Below, piece after piece: positions 1-6,626 of a DNA stretch of 8,143 nucleotides. The position numbers and the translations under genes were made by a program. The DNA is taken from assembly GCA_927911475.1 (NCBI GenBank), contig CAKMPP010000010.1:1-8143 (forward strand), read 5' to 3'. This stretch comes from an uncultured Solobacterium sp. (GTDB taxonomy: Bacteria > Bacillota_I > Bacilli_A > Erysipelotrichales > Erysipelotrichaceae). The notes under the pieces were generated by a model, which saw only the letters and a program-made list of their open reading frames with translations, ran no database searches and had not been told where the DNA came from. Every line of letters begins with the position of its first letter. Position 1 is the first letter of the stretch.

Positions 1-87
1 ATAGAGATAAATGGAAATTTAGTTTCTTTAGTATTTAAGTTTGTTAGTAATGTTCCATTTACACAAATTGATTTACCACAAAAATAA
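1..87 (+). CDS. 3' end of an unidentified rightward gene (partial)
   Basis: An open frame enters from the left edge and ends at a TAA (85-87), giving 28 residues that start IEINGNLVSLVF and end FTQIDLPQK. It alternates hydrophobic and polar residues as beta-strands do, but it is too short to assign to a family. It is the only plus-strand gene supported in the window and it converges on the leftward genes. The perfect hairpin at 99-146 lies 11 bp after its stop, as expected for a gene end, which supports the reading. No function is proposed. Confidence 0.55.
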   Translation: MEINGNLVSLVFKFVSNVPFTQIDLPQK

Positions 88-98
88 TTATGCAATTA

Positions 99-146
99 TA
101 AAGCGAACCTCCTAAGTTATTATAAAAACTTAGGAGGTTCGCTTTA
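99..146. terminator. Perfect 20-bp hairpin between convergent genes, likely bidirectional terminator
   Basis: Positions 99-118 and 127-146 are exact reverse complements around an 8-nt loop (119-126). The stem core is GCGAACCTCCTAAG. It sits between the stop of the rightward partial gene (87) and the stop of the leftward GNAT gene (154), so it can serve both. The U-tract is short on each strand (three T at the stem end, then AT-rich sequence), so termination strength is inferred from the long perfect stem and the convergent position. Confidence 0.8.
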
Positions 147-153
147 GGTTACA

Positions 154-722
154 TTACTTTGTCTTTATAGGAAACCATCCCATATTAAGACGAATTTCCT
201 TTCGCTCTAAATCAGTGTTTGTATAACAACAACTGTCAAAACCGATTAAGGTAAAACCTGCATGCAGGTAGAAGTCAACTGCATTTATATTTGATGATTG
301 TGTCTCTAAAATCAATGTACGATAGTTTTTTTCTACTGTGATCTTTTTGGCAAGATCTAACAACTTCTTACCATACCCTTGACCTCTCAACTTCTCATCA
401 ACAAATAGTTCTGTAATAATCAATCGATTTGTCCAACTCTCTGGGCAAATTTCAATTGCTGCAAGTAATTTGTTATCTTCTGTAATACCAAAGGCTTCCG
501 CATCTTCCCACCAGTCTTCGTAAAGTTTATCCTGATATTCGCAGTCCTCTAAACTATGTATAAATGGTTTTGCAAATTTTTTCTTTTGAATCGAAATCTG
601 AAAACCATCATCTGTTCCTTGCATATTTACATCGTAGTATTCTTTCGATGTGTATTCAATAGGTAACAGTGTTCCTTTCCATATATCTTTCCTTAATTTA
701 TGAATGATATAGTTTTCATCAT
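154..722 (-). CDS. GNAT-family N-acetyltransferase, apparent frameshift near the start
   Basis: The protein carries the GNAT acetyl-CoA binding motif R-x-x-G-x-G as LRGQGYGKKLLDLAKK, preceded by the strand LIITELFVDE and followed by the late GNAT segment NAVDFYLHAGFTLIGFD. It should transfer an acetyl group from acetyl-CoA to an amine in the cytosol; the substrate is unknown. The C-terminus (CCYTNTDLERKEIRLNMGW) recalls the streptothricin-acetyltransferase-like branch, but resistance is not claimed. The first ATG in the continuous frame is at 624 (156 residues), yet family-like coding sequence (KLRKDIWKGTLLP, IEYTSKEYYDV) continues upstream in the same frame without an ATG, GTG or TTG. Two ATGs at 722 and 719 follow a GGAG ribosome binding site but lie in another frame; adding one A in the A4 run (713-716) joins them and gives about 189 residues. 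Gap to the upstream membrane-protein gene is 45 bp, so co-transcription is likely. Confidence 0.8.
713..716 (-). other. Apparent 1-base deletion site in the GNAT gene (A4 run)
   Basis: On the minus strand, the frame starting at the ATG pair 722/719 reads M-M-K-T-I-S-F-I-N and hits TAA at 693-695. Adding one A to the A4 run makes it M-M-K-N-Y-I-I-H-K-L-R-K-D-I-W, which flows into the acetyltransferase. The exact site could be elsewhere between 722 and 695, for example the AAA run near 697. Sequence error, mutation and slippage are all possible. Confidence 0.55.
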
Positions 723-727
723 TTTCG

Positions 728-731
728 CTCC
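728..731 (-). promoter_or_regulatory. Ribosome binding site GGAG for the GNAT gene
   Basis: GGAG on the minus strand lies 5 nt before the ATG at 722 and 8 nt before the ATG at 719. This placement marks 719/722 as the real start region, rather than the ATG at 624, which truncates the protein and has no comparable site. Confidence 0.55.
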
Positions 732-767
732 GTTTAATAGATATAAACTGTATGCATCATAGTTTCT

Positions 768-1302
768 CTATAATGCGCCTAAATCTTGTAATGTACCATT
801 CCCTTCTGGTTGGATATTTTCAAGTTTGATATTTGGATTTCTCTTTTGTAAGTATCCTGCAAATCTTCTCGCTTCGCCTTTATCTCGGCAGCTAAGTGAG
901 AAGGTTTTTTCTTTATTTGTAAGATGGATAGTTAACTTTCCATGTTTTCCTTCATCGACCTTCATCACTTGAATGTCCATTGTGGATTCTTCGTGCATGT
1001 CTAATCCTATACATGCGATCATACGATCGTTTAAAATCCAGCTACGGTCTATCACACCACCTTTTTCGTATTCTTCGATGTTGCGAATTGATTTTAGTGC
1101 CCGTGATATTTTAAATTTCTTTGTATAGTACATCACTAGGATGACACCCAAGATAGCTGTACCTACCATCATGGCATAACGTAACTCTTGAATCCCCTTC
1201 TTTTGATAGAAAAACGCCAATGCGAATACTAGGAATACAAGTGGTGTCATGAATGGTCCATACAATAAACTATTTAGTGACTGATAGTATTTTTTTAATC
1301 AT
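768..1302 (-). CDS. Uncharacterised membrane protein with two N-terminal helices, apparent frameshift near the start
   Basis: I do not recognise a named family. Two hydrophobic segments (around MTPLVFLVFALAFFY and AMMVGTAILGVILVMYY) are separated by a short charged turn, Q-K-K-G-I-Q-E-L-R. They are followed by about 110 soluble residues with alternating strands and a final helix (DKGEARRFAGYLQKRNP), which could be a bacterial PH-like fold; that is inference. Positive residues after the second helix (KKFKISRALK) suggest the soluble domain is cytoplasmic. The continuous frame only starts at a TTG (1265) inside the first helix region. The likely true start is the ATG at 1302, with GAGGT six nt upstream, but it is one base out of frame because of an A7 run (1290-1296). 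Removing one A gives a 177-residue protein beginning MIKKYYQSLNSLLYGPF. It lies after the atp terminator, so it is probably a separate unit leading into the GNAT gene. Confidence 0.75.
1290..1296 (-). other. Apparent 1-base insertion site in the membrane-protein gene (A7 run)
   Basis: From the ATG at 1302 the literal frame is M-I-K-K-I-L-S-V-T-K then TAG (1270-1272). With six A instead of seven the frame becomes M-I-K-K-Y-Y-Q-S-L-N-S-L-L-Y-G-P-F and continues through the whole gene. A7 is a typical run for length errors in sequencing, and also the kind of run where polymerase or ribosome slippage can occur. Confidence 0.6.
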
Positions 1303-1308
1303 ATTGTT

Positions 1309-1331
1309 ACCTCGATGGTCTTATCATACCA
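1309..1331 (-). promoter_or_regulatory. Candidate extended -10 promoter and ribosome binding site for the membrane-protein gene
   Basis: On the minus strand TGGTATGAT (1331-1323) matches an extended -10 (TGn plus TATGAT). No good -35 is seen; the expected position falls in the atp terminator. Transcription would start near 1316, leaving a leader of about 14 nt that contains GAGGT (1313-1309), 6 nt before the ATG at 1302. The ribosome site is clear; the promoter is a pattern match only. Confidence 0.45.
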
Positions 1332-1336
1332 TATCT

Positions 1337-1374
1337 AAAAAACAGATAATGAAGAATGTCTTCACTATCTGTTT
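1337..1374 (-). terminator. Intrinsic terminator of the atp operon
   Basis: Reading the minus strand, AAACAGATA-G-TGAAGA pairs with TCTTCA-T-TATCTGTTT around a 3-nt CAT loop: a 16-bp stem with one G-U pair, followed by a run of six T (1342-1337). The G-U pair would be an A-C mismatch in a plus-strand transcript, so the structure is tuned for leftward transcription. It begins 3 bp after the atpC stop, marking the end of the operon. Confidence 0.92.
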
Positions 1375-1377
1375 CTT

Positions 1378-1773
1378 TTATCCTTTGACGTTTAATCGGT
1401 TCAGTGCTTTCTTTAATGCGATTTCTGCACGAACTTGATCGACGTTCTTATCATTTGACTGTAGACGTTGTTCTGCACGGATCTTCGCAGCGATTGCACG
1501 TTCGACATCAATCTCATCTTTATGTTCGATTGCGTCGACCATGATTTCTGCGTTGTTATCTCTAAAGTAGAATAGTCCTCCAGTCACCGCATATTCCATT
1601 CGTTTGCCGGATTCGACTGCTGTCATCTTACCTATTCGCAACATTGTCACAATTGGCATATGTTCAGGTAAGATACCTCTTTGTCCATCTTGTGTTTCAA
1701 TATTGAGGATGGATGTATCTACCTCTTTATATACACCATGTGGTGTTACGATGCGGCAATGAATCATACTCAT
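1378..1773 (-). CDS. atpC: F1 ATP synthase epsilon subunit
   Basis: Epsilon sits on gamma in the central stalk and can inhibit ATP hydrolysis by extending its C-terminal helices. The 131 residues are a normal length. The N-terminal beta-sandwich (about 1-85) shows the family core GQRGILPEHMPIVTML (30-45) and the strand AVTGGLFYF (62-70). The C-terminal helical hairpin spans about 88-131. Residues 88-93, IDVERA, match the I/L-D-x-x-R-A motif tied to ATP binding in Bacillus PS3 epsilon, so nucleotide-dependent inhibition is plausible here (inference). The start overlaps the atpD stop in an ATGA (1770-1773), pointing to translational coupling; a second ATG at 1767 is possible, but the coupled one is preferred. 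It is the last gene of the operon, 3 bp before the terminator. Confidence 0.96.
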   Translation of the reverse strand: MSMIHCRIVTPHGVYKEVDTSILNIETQDGQRGILPEHMPIVTMLRIGKMTAVESGKRMEYAVTGGLFYFRDNNAEIMVDAIEHKDEIDVERAIAAKIRAEQRLQSNDKNVDQVRAEIALKKALNRLNVKG

Positions 1774-3164
1774 TTCAGTGACTCTGCCTTCTTAACAACA
1801 TCTTCGATTGTTCCAACACTTAGGAATGCGGCTTCCGGTAAATCATCGTATTTTCCTTCAAGAATTTCTTTGAAACTTCTAACTGTATCTGCGACTGGCA
1901 CATATACACCTGGAATTCCTGAGAATTGTTCTGCAACGGAGAATGGTTGTGATAGGAAGTTACGAACACGACGTGCTCTTGCGACAATCTTCTTGTCTTC
2001 TTCACCTAACTCTTCCATACCCAAGATTGCGATAATATCTTGAAGTTCACGATATCTTTGTAGGATTTGCTGAACCTGACGAGCTACCTCATAGTGTTCA
2101 TCACCAATCACAAGTGGATCTAACATACGGGAAGAAGATCCTAATGGGTCAACCGCTGGATAGATACCTAATGCAGCGATGGAACGGTCTAATACAAGAC
2201 GTGCATCCAAGTGTGAGAATGTTGTTGCTGGAGCTGGGTCTGTCAAGTCATCGGCAGGCACATAAATTGCCTGTACAGATGTAATAGAACCTTGATCGGT
2301 TGATGTAATTCTCTCTTGTAATCTACCCATTTCTGTCGCAAGGGTTGGCTGGTATCCTACTGCAGATGGCATACGGCCAAGTAGCGCAGATACTTCAGAA
2401 CCTGCCTGGGTGAAACGGAAGATGTTATCGATAAATAACAATACGTCTTGATGTTCTTCATCACGGAAGTATTCAGCCATTGTTAGGGCGGATAGTGCTA
2501 CGCGCATTCTCGCACCTGGTGATTCATTCATCTGTCCGTATGTAAGAACTGTGTTTTTCAATACGCCAGATTCTTCCATTTCATGATACATGTCATTACC
2601 TTCACGAGTACGTTCACCGACACCCGCAACGACAGAACGTCCACCGTGTTCGATTGCGATATTGTGGATTAATTCCTGCATTAAGACTGTCTTACCTACA
2701 CCTGCACCACCGAATAAGCCAATCTTACCACCCTTAGAATATGGGCAGAGTAAGTCGATAACCTTGATACCTGTTTCTAGGATTTCACTGGTTGTCTGTT
2801 GTTGTGCAAATGTTGGAGCGTCTCTATGAATTGGTAATTTGTGTTTTGCGTGTACCTCACCTAATCCATCAATTGGCTCACCAAGTACATTAAACATACG
2901 TCCTAATACTTCATCACCAACTGGTACTTCGATTGGTGCCCCTGTATCTGTACATTCCATGCCACGAACAAGTCCATCTGTAGATGACATCGCGATGCAG
3001 CGAACCACGTCGTCTCCGATGTGCTGTGCTACTTCTGCGGTCATTGATGTCTGATCGTCAATTTTTACTTTAATTGCGTTATTGATGGAAGGTAAGTGTT
3101 CCGGGTCAAAGCGAATATCAATGACCGGTCCAATGACCTGTACAATTTTTCCTGTAACACTCAT
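1770..3164 (-). CDS. atpD: F1 ATP synthase beta subunit (catalytic)
   Basis: Beta holds the catalytic sites of F1 and makes or splits ATP as gamma turns. The 464 residues are full length. An N-terminal beta-barrel (about 1-80) is followed by the P-loop GGAGVGKT (152-159, with K158 and T159 binding phosphate and Mg), the catalytic GERTREGND (183-191; E184 is the general base and R185 its neighbour), the Walker B strand VLLFIDNIFRFTQAG with D246, and the signature YPAVDPLGSSSR (335-346). The lever segment that is DELSEED in Escherichia coli reads EELGEED (384-390), still acidic. Start ATG at 3164 has AAGGT 6 nt upstream. It lies 15 bp after atpG and overlaps atpC by 4 bp. No frame or residue defects are seen. 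Confidence 0.99.
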   Translation of the reverse strand: MSVTGKIVQVIGPVIDIRFDPEHLPSINNAIKVKIDDQTSMTAEVAQHIGDDVVRCIAMSSTDGLVRGMECTDTGAPIEVPVGDEVLGRMFNVLGEPIDGLGEVHAKHKLPIHRDAPTFAQQQTTSEILETGIKVIDLLCPYSKGGKIGLFGGAGVGKTVLMQELIHNIAIEHGGRSVVAGVGERTREGNDMYHEMEESGVLKNTVLTYGQMNESPGARMRVALSALTMAEYFRDEEHQDVLLFIDNIFRFTQAGSEVSALLGRMPSAVGYQPTLATEMGRLQERITSTDQGSITSVQAIYVPADDLTDPAPATTFSHLDARLVLDRSIAALGIYPAVDPLGSSSRMLDPLVIGDEHYEVARQVQQILQRYRELQDIIAILGMEELGEEDKKIVARARRVRNFLSQPFSVAEQFSGIPGVYVPVADTVRSFKEILEGKYDDLPEAAFLSVGTIEDVVKKAESLK

Positions 3165-3179
3165 TGTTTTACCTTCTTT

Positions 3180-4034
3180 CTATACGGCACTTGAACCACC
3201 AACAATTTCCGTTATTTCCTGGGTAATTGCGGCCTGTCTTGCCTTATTGTATTCGAGTTTCAGCGTTGTGCTTAACTCATCTGCGTTATCTGAAGCTGCC
3301 TTCATCGCTACACGGCGGCTTCCTTGTTCTGCGGTTGTAGATTCCATCCAGTCAGAATAGGTTACGTCAGTGATCATCATTGGAATCAAACTATCCAAAA
3401 TAGATGCAGGATCTGGTTCGAATAGTGTTTCTTGATGTTCGCCGACTTTTTCTTTCTTTTGACCTGGTTTGATTGTACATGGTAATAACACATCCAACTC
3501 TGGTGTAAATGTCATTGTATTTACAAATCTTGTATACAGGATCTGTACCTTACCAACTTCACCTGCCTGATAGCGTGCTACACCATCCTCAACACATTTC
3601 TTTAAATCCGCAAATGAGATTTTATCTGAGGAGATTTGTTCTTCGTTAATAATATTAAATCCTGCTTCTTTCAGCTGATGATGGATTGCAGTTCCAACTA
3701 AGAATACCGGGTCAGCAGGGTCCAATGTTTCTCTTGCTAACTTGAAGACATTCTGGTTGTATCCACCACACAAGCCTAAATCAGAACAGAAGATAATCGT
3801 CATTGTATGTGGGTTCTTGTTATGTACAAGATACTTGCTTTCAACATCTTGGTTATTTGCGACAATATCATTGACTGTATCTTGTAAACGTTGTGCATAC
3901 TCACGGTTGGCTTCCATCTTTTTTCTTTGTTTTAGAAGCTTTGCGTTGGCAATCATCTCCATCGCTTTTGTAATCTTTTTGGTGGAGTTGACAGACTTAA
4001 TTCTGCTACGCAAAGCCTGTCTGGATTGTGCCAT
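3180..4034 (-). CDS. atpG: F1 ATP synthase gamma subunit (central rotor shaft)
   Basis: Gamma is the rotating coiled-coil that links the c-ring to the alpha-beta hexamer. The 284 residues are typical. The N-terminal helix carries RIKSVNSTKKITKAMEMIA (11-29), the middle Rossmann-like domain has FCSDLGLCGGYNQNV (82-96; the usual SDRGLCGG with Leu for Arg), and the C-terminal helix ends YNKARQAAITQEITEIVGG (262-280), nearly invariant in the family. The two terminal helices form the shaft inside F1. An insert around 190-210 (GQKKEKVGEHQETLFEPDP) is the variable loop. The start is 1 bp after the atpA stop, with AAAGGGG about 9 nt upstream, within the end of atpA, so it is probably coupled to atpA translation. 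Confidence 0.98.
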   Translation of the reverse strand: MAQSRQALRSRIKSVNSTKKITKAMEMIANAKLLKQRKKMEANREYAQRLQDTVNDIVANNQDVESKYLVHNKNPHTMTIIFCSDLGLCGGYNQNVFKLARETLDPADPVFLVGTAIHHQLKEAGFNIINEEQISSDKISFADLKKCVEDGVARYQAGEVGKVQILYTRFVNTMTFTPELDVLLPCTIKPGQKKEKVGEHQETLFEPDPASILDSLIPMMITDVTYSDWMESTTAEQGSRRVAMKAASDNADELSTTLKLEYNKARQAAITQEITEIVGGSSAV

Positions 4035-4035
4035 C

Positions 4036-5562
4036 TTAGTTTACCCCTTTAACAAGTACGTATTGTTCGATAACTTTATCCATTACTTCCGTAATCTTAG
4101 AACGTAGTTCATCATTGATGACTGCTTCTGTTTCAATTCGATTGCATACGTCTTTTGCGTTTTCTTTGAAGTATCTATGGATACTCTTCTCAAAGCTTGC
4201 GATATCTTCGATTTCAACACGGTCCAAATAACCATTCTTCGCAGCAAACAAGGATAATACTTGTTCTGTCATAGATAATGGTTGGTATTGTCCTTGCTTG
4301 AGAAGTTCTGTTAACTTCGCACCATGACTTAAAATCTTCTTTGTAACTGGATCGAGATCCGAACCAAATTGTGAGAATGACAACATTTCGTGGTATTGTG
4401 CTAAGTCTAACTTCAAGGTTGAAGATACACTCTTCATTGCCTTTGTCTGTGCATTAGAACCTACACGGGATACAGATAGACCAGAGTCTACGGCTGGTCT
4501 TATACCAGCTGCGAATAGATCTGTCTGTAAGAAAATCTGTCCATCGGTAATTGAGATAACGTTAGTTGGGATATATGCTGAGATATCGCCAGCCTGTGTT
4601 TCAATAATTGGAAGTGCTGTTAATGATCCTCCACCTAGGGCATCCGATAACTTCGCAGCTCTTTCAAGTAATCTACTATGTAAGTAGAATACATCACCTG
4701 GATACGCTTCACGTCCTGGTGGTCTTCTTAATAATAGGGACATTGTACGGTACGCAACTGCGTGCTTTGACAAGTCATCGTACACAATTAATACATCCTT
4801 ACCTTGTTCCATCCATTCTTCACCAATTGCACAACCTGCATATGGCGCAATGTACTGTAAAGGAGCACTTGCCGAAGCTCCAGCGTTAACGATTGTTGTG
4901 TATGACATCGCATCACTTTCACGTAACTTCTGTACCAAACGCGCAACGGTACTTTCCTTTTGTCCGATAGCGACATAGATACAGTTTACGTTCTTTCCTT
5001 TTTGGTTGATAATTGCGTCAATTGCGATTGCAGTCTTACCCGTTTCACGGTCACCGATGATTAACTCACGCTGACCTTTTCCAATTGGAATCATTGAGTC
5101 GATCACCTTTAAGCCAGTCATTAATGGCTGGTATACAGATTTTCTCGTCATGACACCTGGCGCAACTCTTTCGATTGGACGTGACTTTGTGCTAACGATA
5201 GGTTCACCACCATCGACTGCTTCACCGAGTGCATTTACGACTCTTCCAAGTAATGCATCGCCGACTGGAACTTCAACGATTCTGCCAGTACGTTTTACTT
5301 CATCACCTTCGCGAATCAAAGTATCGTGACCGAGTAATACGGCACCGATATGGTCTTCTTCTAAGTTCAATACCATTCCCATAACGCCATGTGGGAATTC
5401 TAAAAGTTCTGAGGACATTGCTTTATCGATGCCCTGGACCATGGCAATTCCATCGCCGACGCTAATGACGTAGCCGACATCATCGGACTGAATCTTTTGT
5501 TCATAGTTTTTAATTTGATCTTTAATCAAAGAACTGATTTCTTCTGGTCTGATTTGACTCAT
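4036..5562 (-). CDS. atpA: F1 ATP synthase alpha subunit
   Basis: Alpha alternates with beta in the F1 hexamer, binds non-catalytic nucleotide and lends an arginine finger to the catalytic site. The 508 residues are full length. It has the N-terminal segment that meets delta (MSQIRPEEISSLIKDQI), a beta-barrel (about 25-95), the P-loop GDRETGKT (170-177; K176, T177), the Walker B region LIVYDDLSKHAVAYR (258-272), the hallmark RRPPGREAYPGDVFYLHSRL (279-298), and the finger SVSRVGSNAQ with R366. The fourth P-loop residue is Glu (E173), where Escherichia coli alpha has Gln. The start overlaps the atpH stop by ATGA (5559-5562) and has a near-perfect AAAGGAGG 6 nt upstream, suggesting high translation. 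Confidence 0.99.
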   Translation of the reverse strand: MSQIRPEEISSLIKDQIKNYEQKIQSDDVGYVISVGDGIAMVQGIDKAMSSELLEFPHGVMGMVLNLEEDHIGAVLLGHDTLIREGDEVKRTGRIVEVPVGDALLGRVVNALGEAVDGGEPIVSTKSRPIERVAPGVMTRKSVYQPLMTGLKVIDSMIPIGKGQRELIIGDRETGKTAIAIDAIINQKGKNVNCIYVAIGQKESTVARLVQKLRESDAMSYTTIVNAGASASAPLQYIAPYAGCAIGEEWMEQGKDVLIVYDDLSKHAVAYRTMSLLLRRPPGREAYPGDVFYLHSRLLERAAKLSDALGGGSLTALPIIETQAGDISAYIPTNVISITDGQIFLQTDLFAAGIRPAVDSGLSVSRVGSNAQTKAMKSVSSTLKLDLAQYHEMLSFSQFGSDLDPVTKKILSHGAKLTELLKQGQYQPLSMTEQVLSLFAAKNGYLDRVEIEDIASFEKSIHRYFKENAKDVCNRIETEAVINDELRSKITEVMDKVIEQYVLVKGVN

Positions 5563-6104
5563 GCCTGTCCTCCTTTCAATATCGCATTCTTCATGCGTTC
5601 AATTTTTGTCTTTGTTGTGATATCTGTAACGTTGTTGCCGACGGTTACCTTGATGCCTGCAATAATTTGTGGAACAACATGGTTTTCAATTGTAACTGTC
5701 TTCTTTGTTTTTTGGATGAGTGCTTCTTGAATTCTATTTAAGTCTTCTTGACTTAATTTACGTGCGGAATGAACCACCGCTTTGACGATACCTAGCTCTT
5801 CATTTGCGAGTACTTCAAACTTGCGTAGAATTTCATCAATATATGTGACTCTTCCACGATCAACTAGTAATTTCAGTAGATTTAAAATATCCTGATCAAC
5901 AACTATACCAAATACATTTGTTATAAAGTTCTTCTTTTCTTCTTTTGTTATTTTTACTGCGCGTAAGAATAGTTCAACTTCATTGTTTTCTTTTAAGATT
6001 TTTAACAATGATTCACATTGTGCTTTCTTCTCGCGTACTGTGTTATTTTCAGTTGCTAACTCGAACAGTCCTTGTCCATAGCGTTCTGCTATCTCATTCA
6101 CCAT
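5559..6104 (-). CDS. atpH: F1 ATP synthase delta subunit (stator link)
   Basis: Delta (OSCP family) joins the b-subunit stalk to the top of F1. From the ATG at 6104 the product has 181 residues, a usual length. The N-terminal helical domain (about 1-105) begins MVNEIAERYGQGLFELA and contains the family segment LLKLLVDRGRVTYIDEI. The C-terminal part carries VPQIIAGIKVTVGNNVTDI, the conserved L-x-G-G-x-x-x-x-x-G-x-x-x-x-D-like strand region. A TTG at 6110 would add two residues, but AAGGAAG (6114-6120) is only 3 nt from it and 9 nt from the ATG, so the ATG is chosen. It overlaps atpF by 11 bp and atpA by 4 bp. Confidence 0.96.
   Translation of the reverse strand: MVNEIAERYGQGLFELATENNTVREKKAQCESLLKILKENNEVELFLRAVKITKEEKKNFITNVFGIVVDQDILNLLKLLVDRGRVTYIDEILRKFEVLANEELGIVKAVVHSARKLSQEDLNRIQEALIQKTKKTVTIENHVVPQIIAGIKVTVGNNVTDITTKTKIERMKNAILKGGQA
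5569..5576 (-). promoter_or_regulatory. Strong ribosome binding site of atpA (AAAGGAGG)
   Basis: AAAGGAGG on the minus strand ends 6 nt before the atpA ATG and lies inside the 3' end of atpH. Its near-full match to the 16S tail fits the need to make three alpha subunits per complex and fixes the atpA start at 5562. Confidence 0.85.
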
Positions 6105-6607
6105 CGCCAACCGCTTCCTTTACGAACGCATCAATTGCTTGACGGTCAACCTTTTCGCCTTCGTGTTCGCCAATTAACTTACCGGCAGCACTGAATGCGA
6201 CATCGACCATCTCCTTCTTCATGGATGCGTACATTTCTCTGCGTTCTGCTTCGATCTGTTCTTGTGCACGCTGTTTTACAGCTGCAGCTTCTTTATCAGC
6301 CTGTGCAAGGATTTGTTGCTTTTCTTGTTTTGCCTGCTGAATTGCAGCACTTACGATTTCATCTGATTTTGTAGATGCAGTATTCAACTGCTCTAATGCA
6401 ACCCTGCGATCTGCCAAGGCTTCTTCTTTTGCCTGTTGACTTAGCACAAGTTCTTCTTGTATCTTTTCTGCTCTAGCATCTAAAAAGTTCTGTACTGATG
6501 CCCATAGAAAAATGTTTTGCAATCAGAAATAATACGAGTGTACTACAAAGTTGAGTCAGCACTGTCAAACCATTTGGAAATAACTGTTCTACAATATTGA
6601 CTTCCAT
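6094..6607 (-). CDS. atpF: F0 ATP synthase b subunit, interrupted by an apparent +1 frameshift
   Basis: The b subunit anchors the peripheral stalk: one N-terminal membrane helix and a long coiled coil that holds delta. The gene is present in two frames. From ATG 6607 (19 bp after atpE) the first reads MEVNIVEQLFPNGLTVLTQL then CSTLVLFLIAKHF, the membrane helix, but then runs out of the family pattern and stops at TAG (6473-6475) after 44 residues. The second frame, from about 6508 to the stop at 6094, reads LWASVQNFLDARAEKIQEEL and a long charged helix rich in Ala, Glu, Gln and Lys. Taking one T out of the T5 run joins them as IAKHF-LWASVQNFLDAR, giving 170 residues, the family's normal length. 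The second frame's own TTG at 6522 is not credible as a start, since it would lose the membrane anchor. The stop overlaps atpH. Confidence 0.92.
6508..6512 (-). other. Apparent 1-base insertion site in atpF (T5 run on the coding strand)
   Basis: The coding strand reads CAT-TTT-TCT-ATG here. With four T instead of five it reads CAT-TTT-CTA-TGG-GCA, giving H-F-L-W-A, which matches the aromatic-rich junction after the membrane helix in b subunits. A length error in the T5 run is the simplest reading. A ribosome on TTT could slip +1 onto an identical TTT codon, so programmed frameshifting is formally possible, but no stop or rare codon follows to promote it. Confidence 0.75.
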
Positions 6608-6626
6608 AGTTACCTGAAAGCCTCAA

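Noticed and set aside
756..761. TATGAT as a -10 for a separate GNAT promoter
   Set aside because: No -35-like hexamer at a suitable distance; co-transcription with the upstream gene is simpler.
1681..2043. Plus-strand open frame opposite atpD/atpC
   Set aside because: It is a shadow of conserved atp coding sequence, has no supported ribosome site and shows no family likeness.
2590..3360. Several plus-strand open frames opposite atpD and atpG
   Set aside because: They lie antisense to highly conserved genes, are low in complexity (rich in Ser, Pro, Thr) and have no start signals.
4788..4976. Second minus-strand frame inside atpA
   Set aside because: Out-of-frame overlap wholly inside the alpha subunit gene, with no independent signal.
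6094..6522. Short atpF starting at TTG 6522 as a natural soluble b subunit
   Set aside because: It lacks the membrane anchor that is encoded just upstream in the other frame, and has no ribosome site; a frameshift explains both halves.
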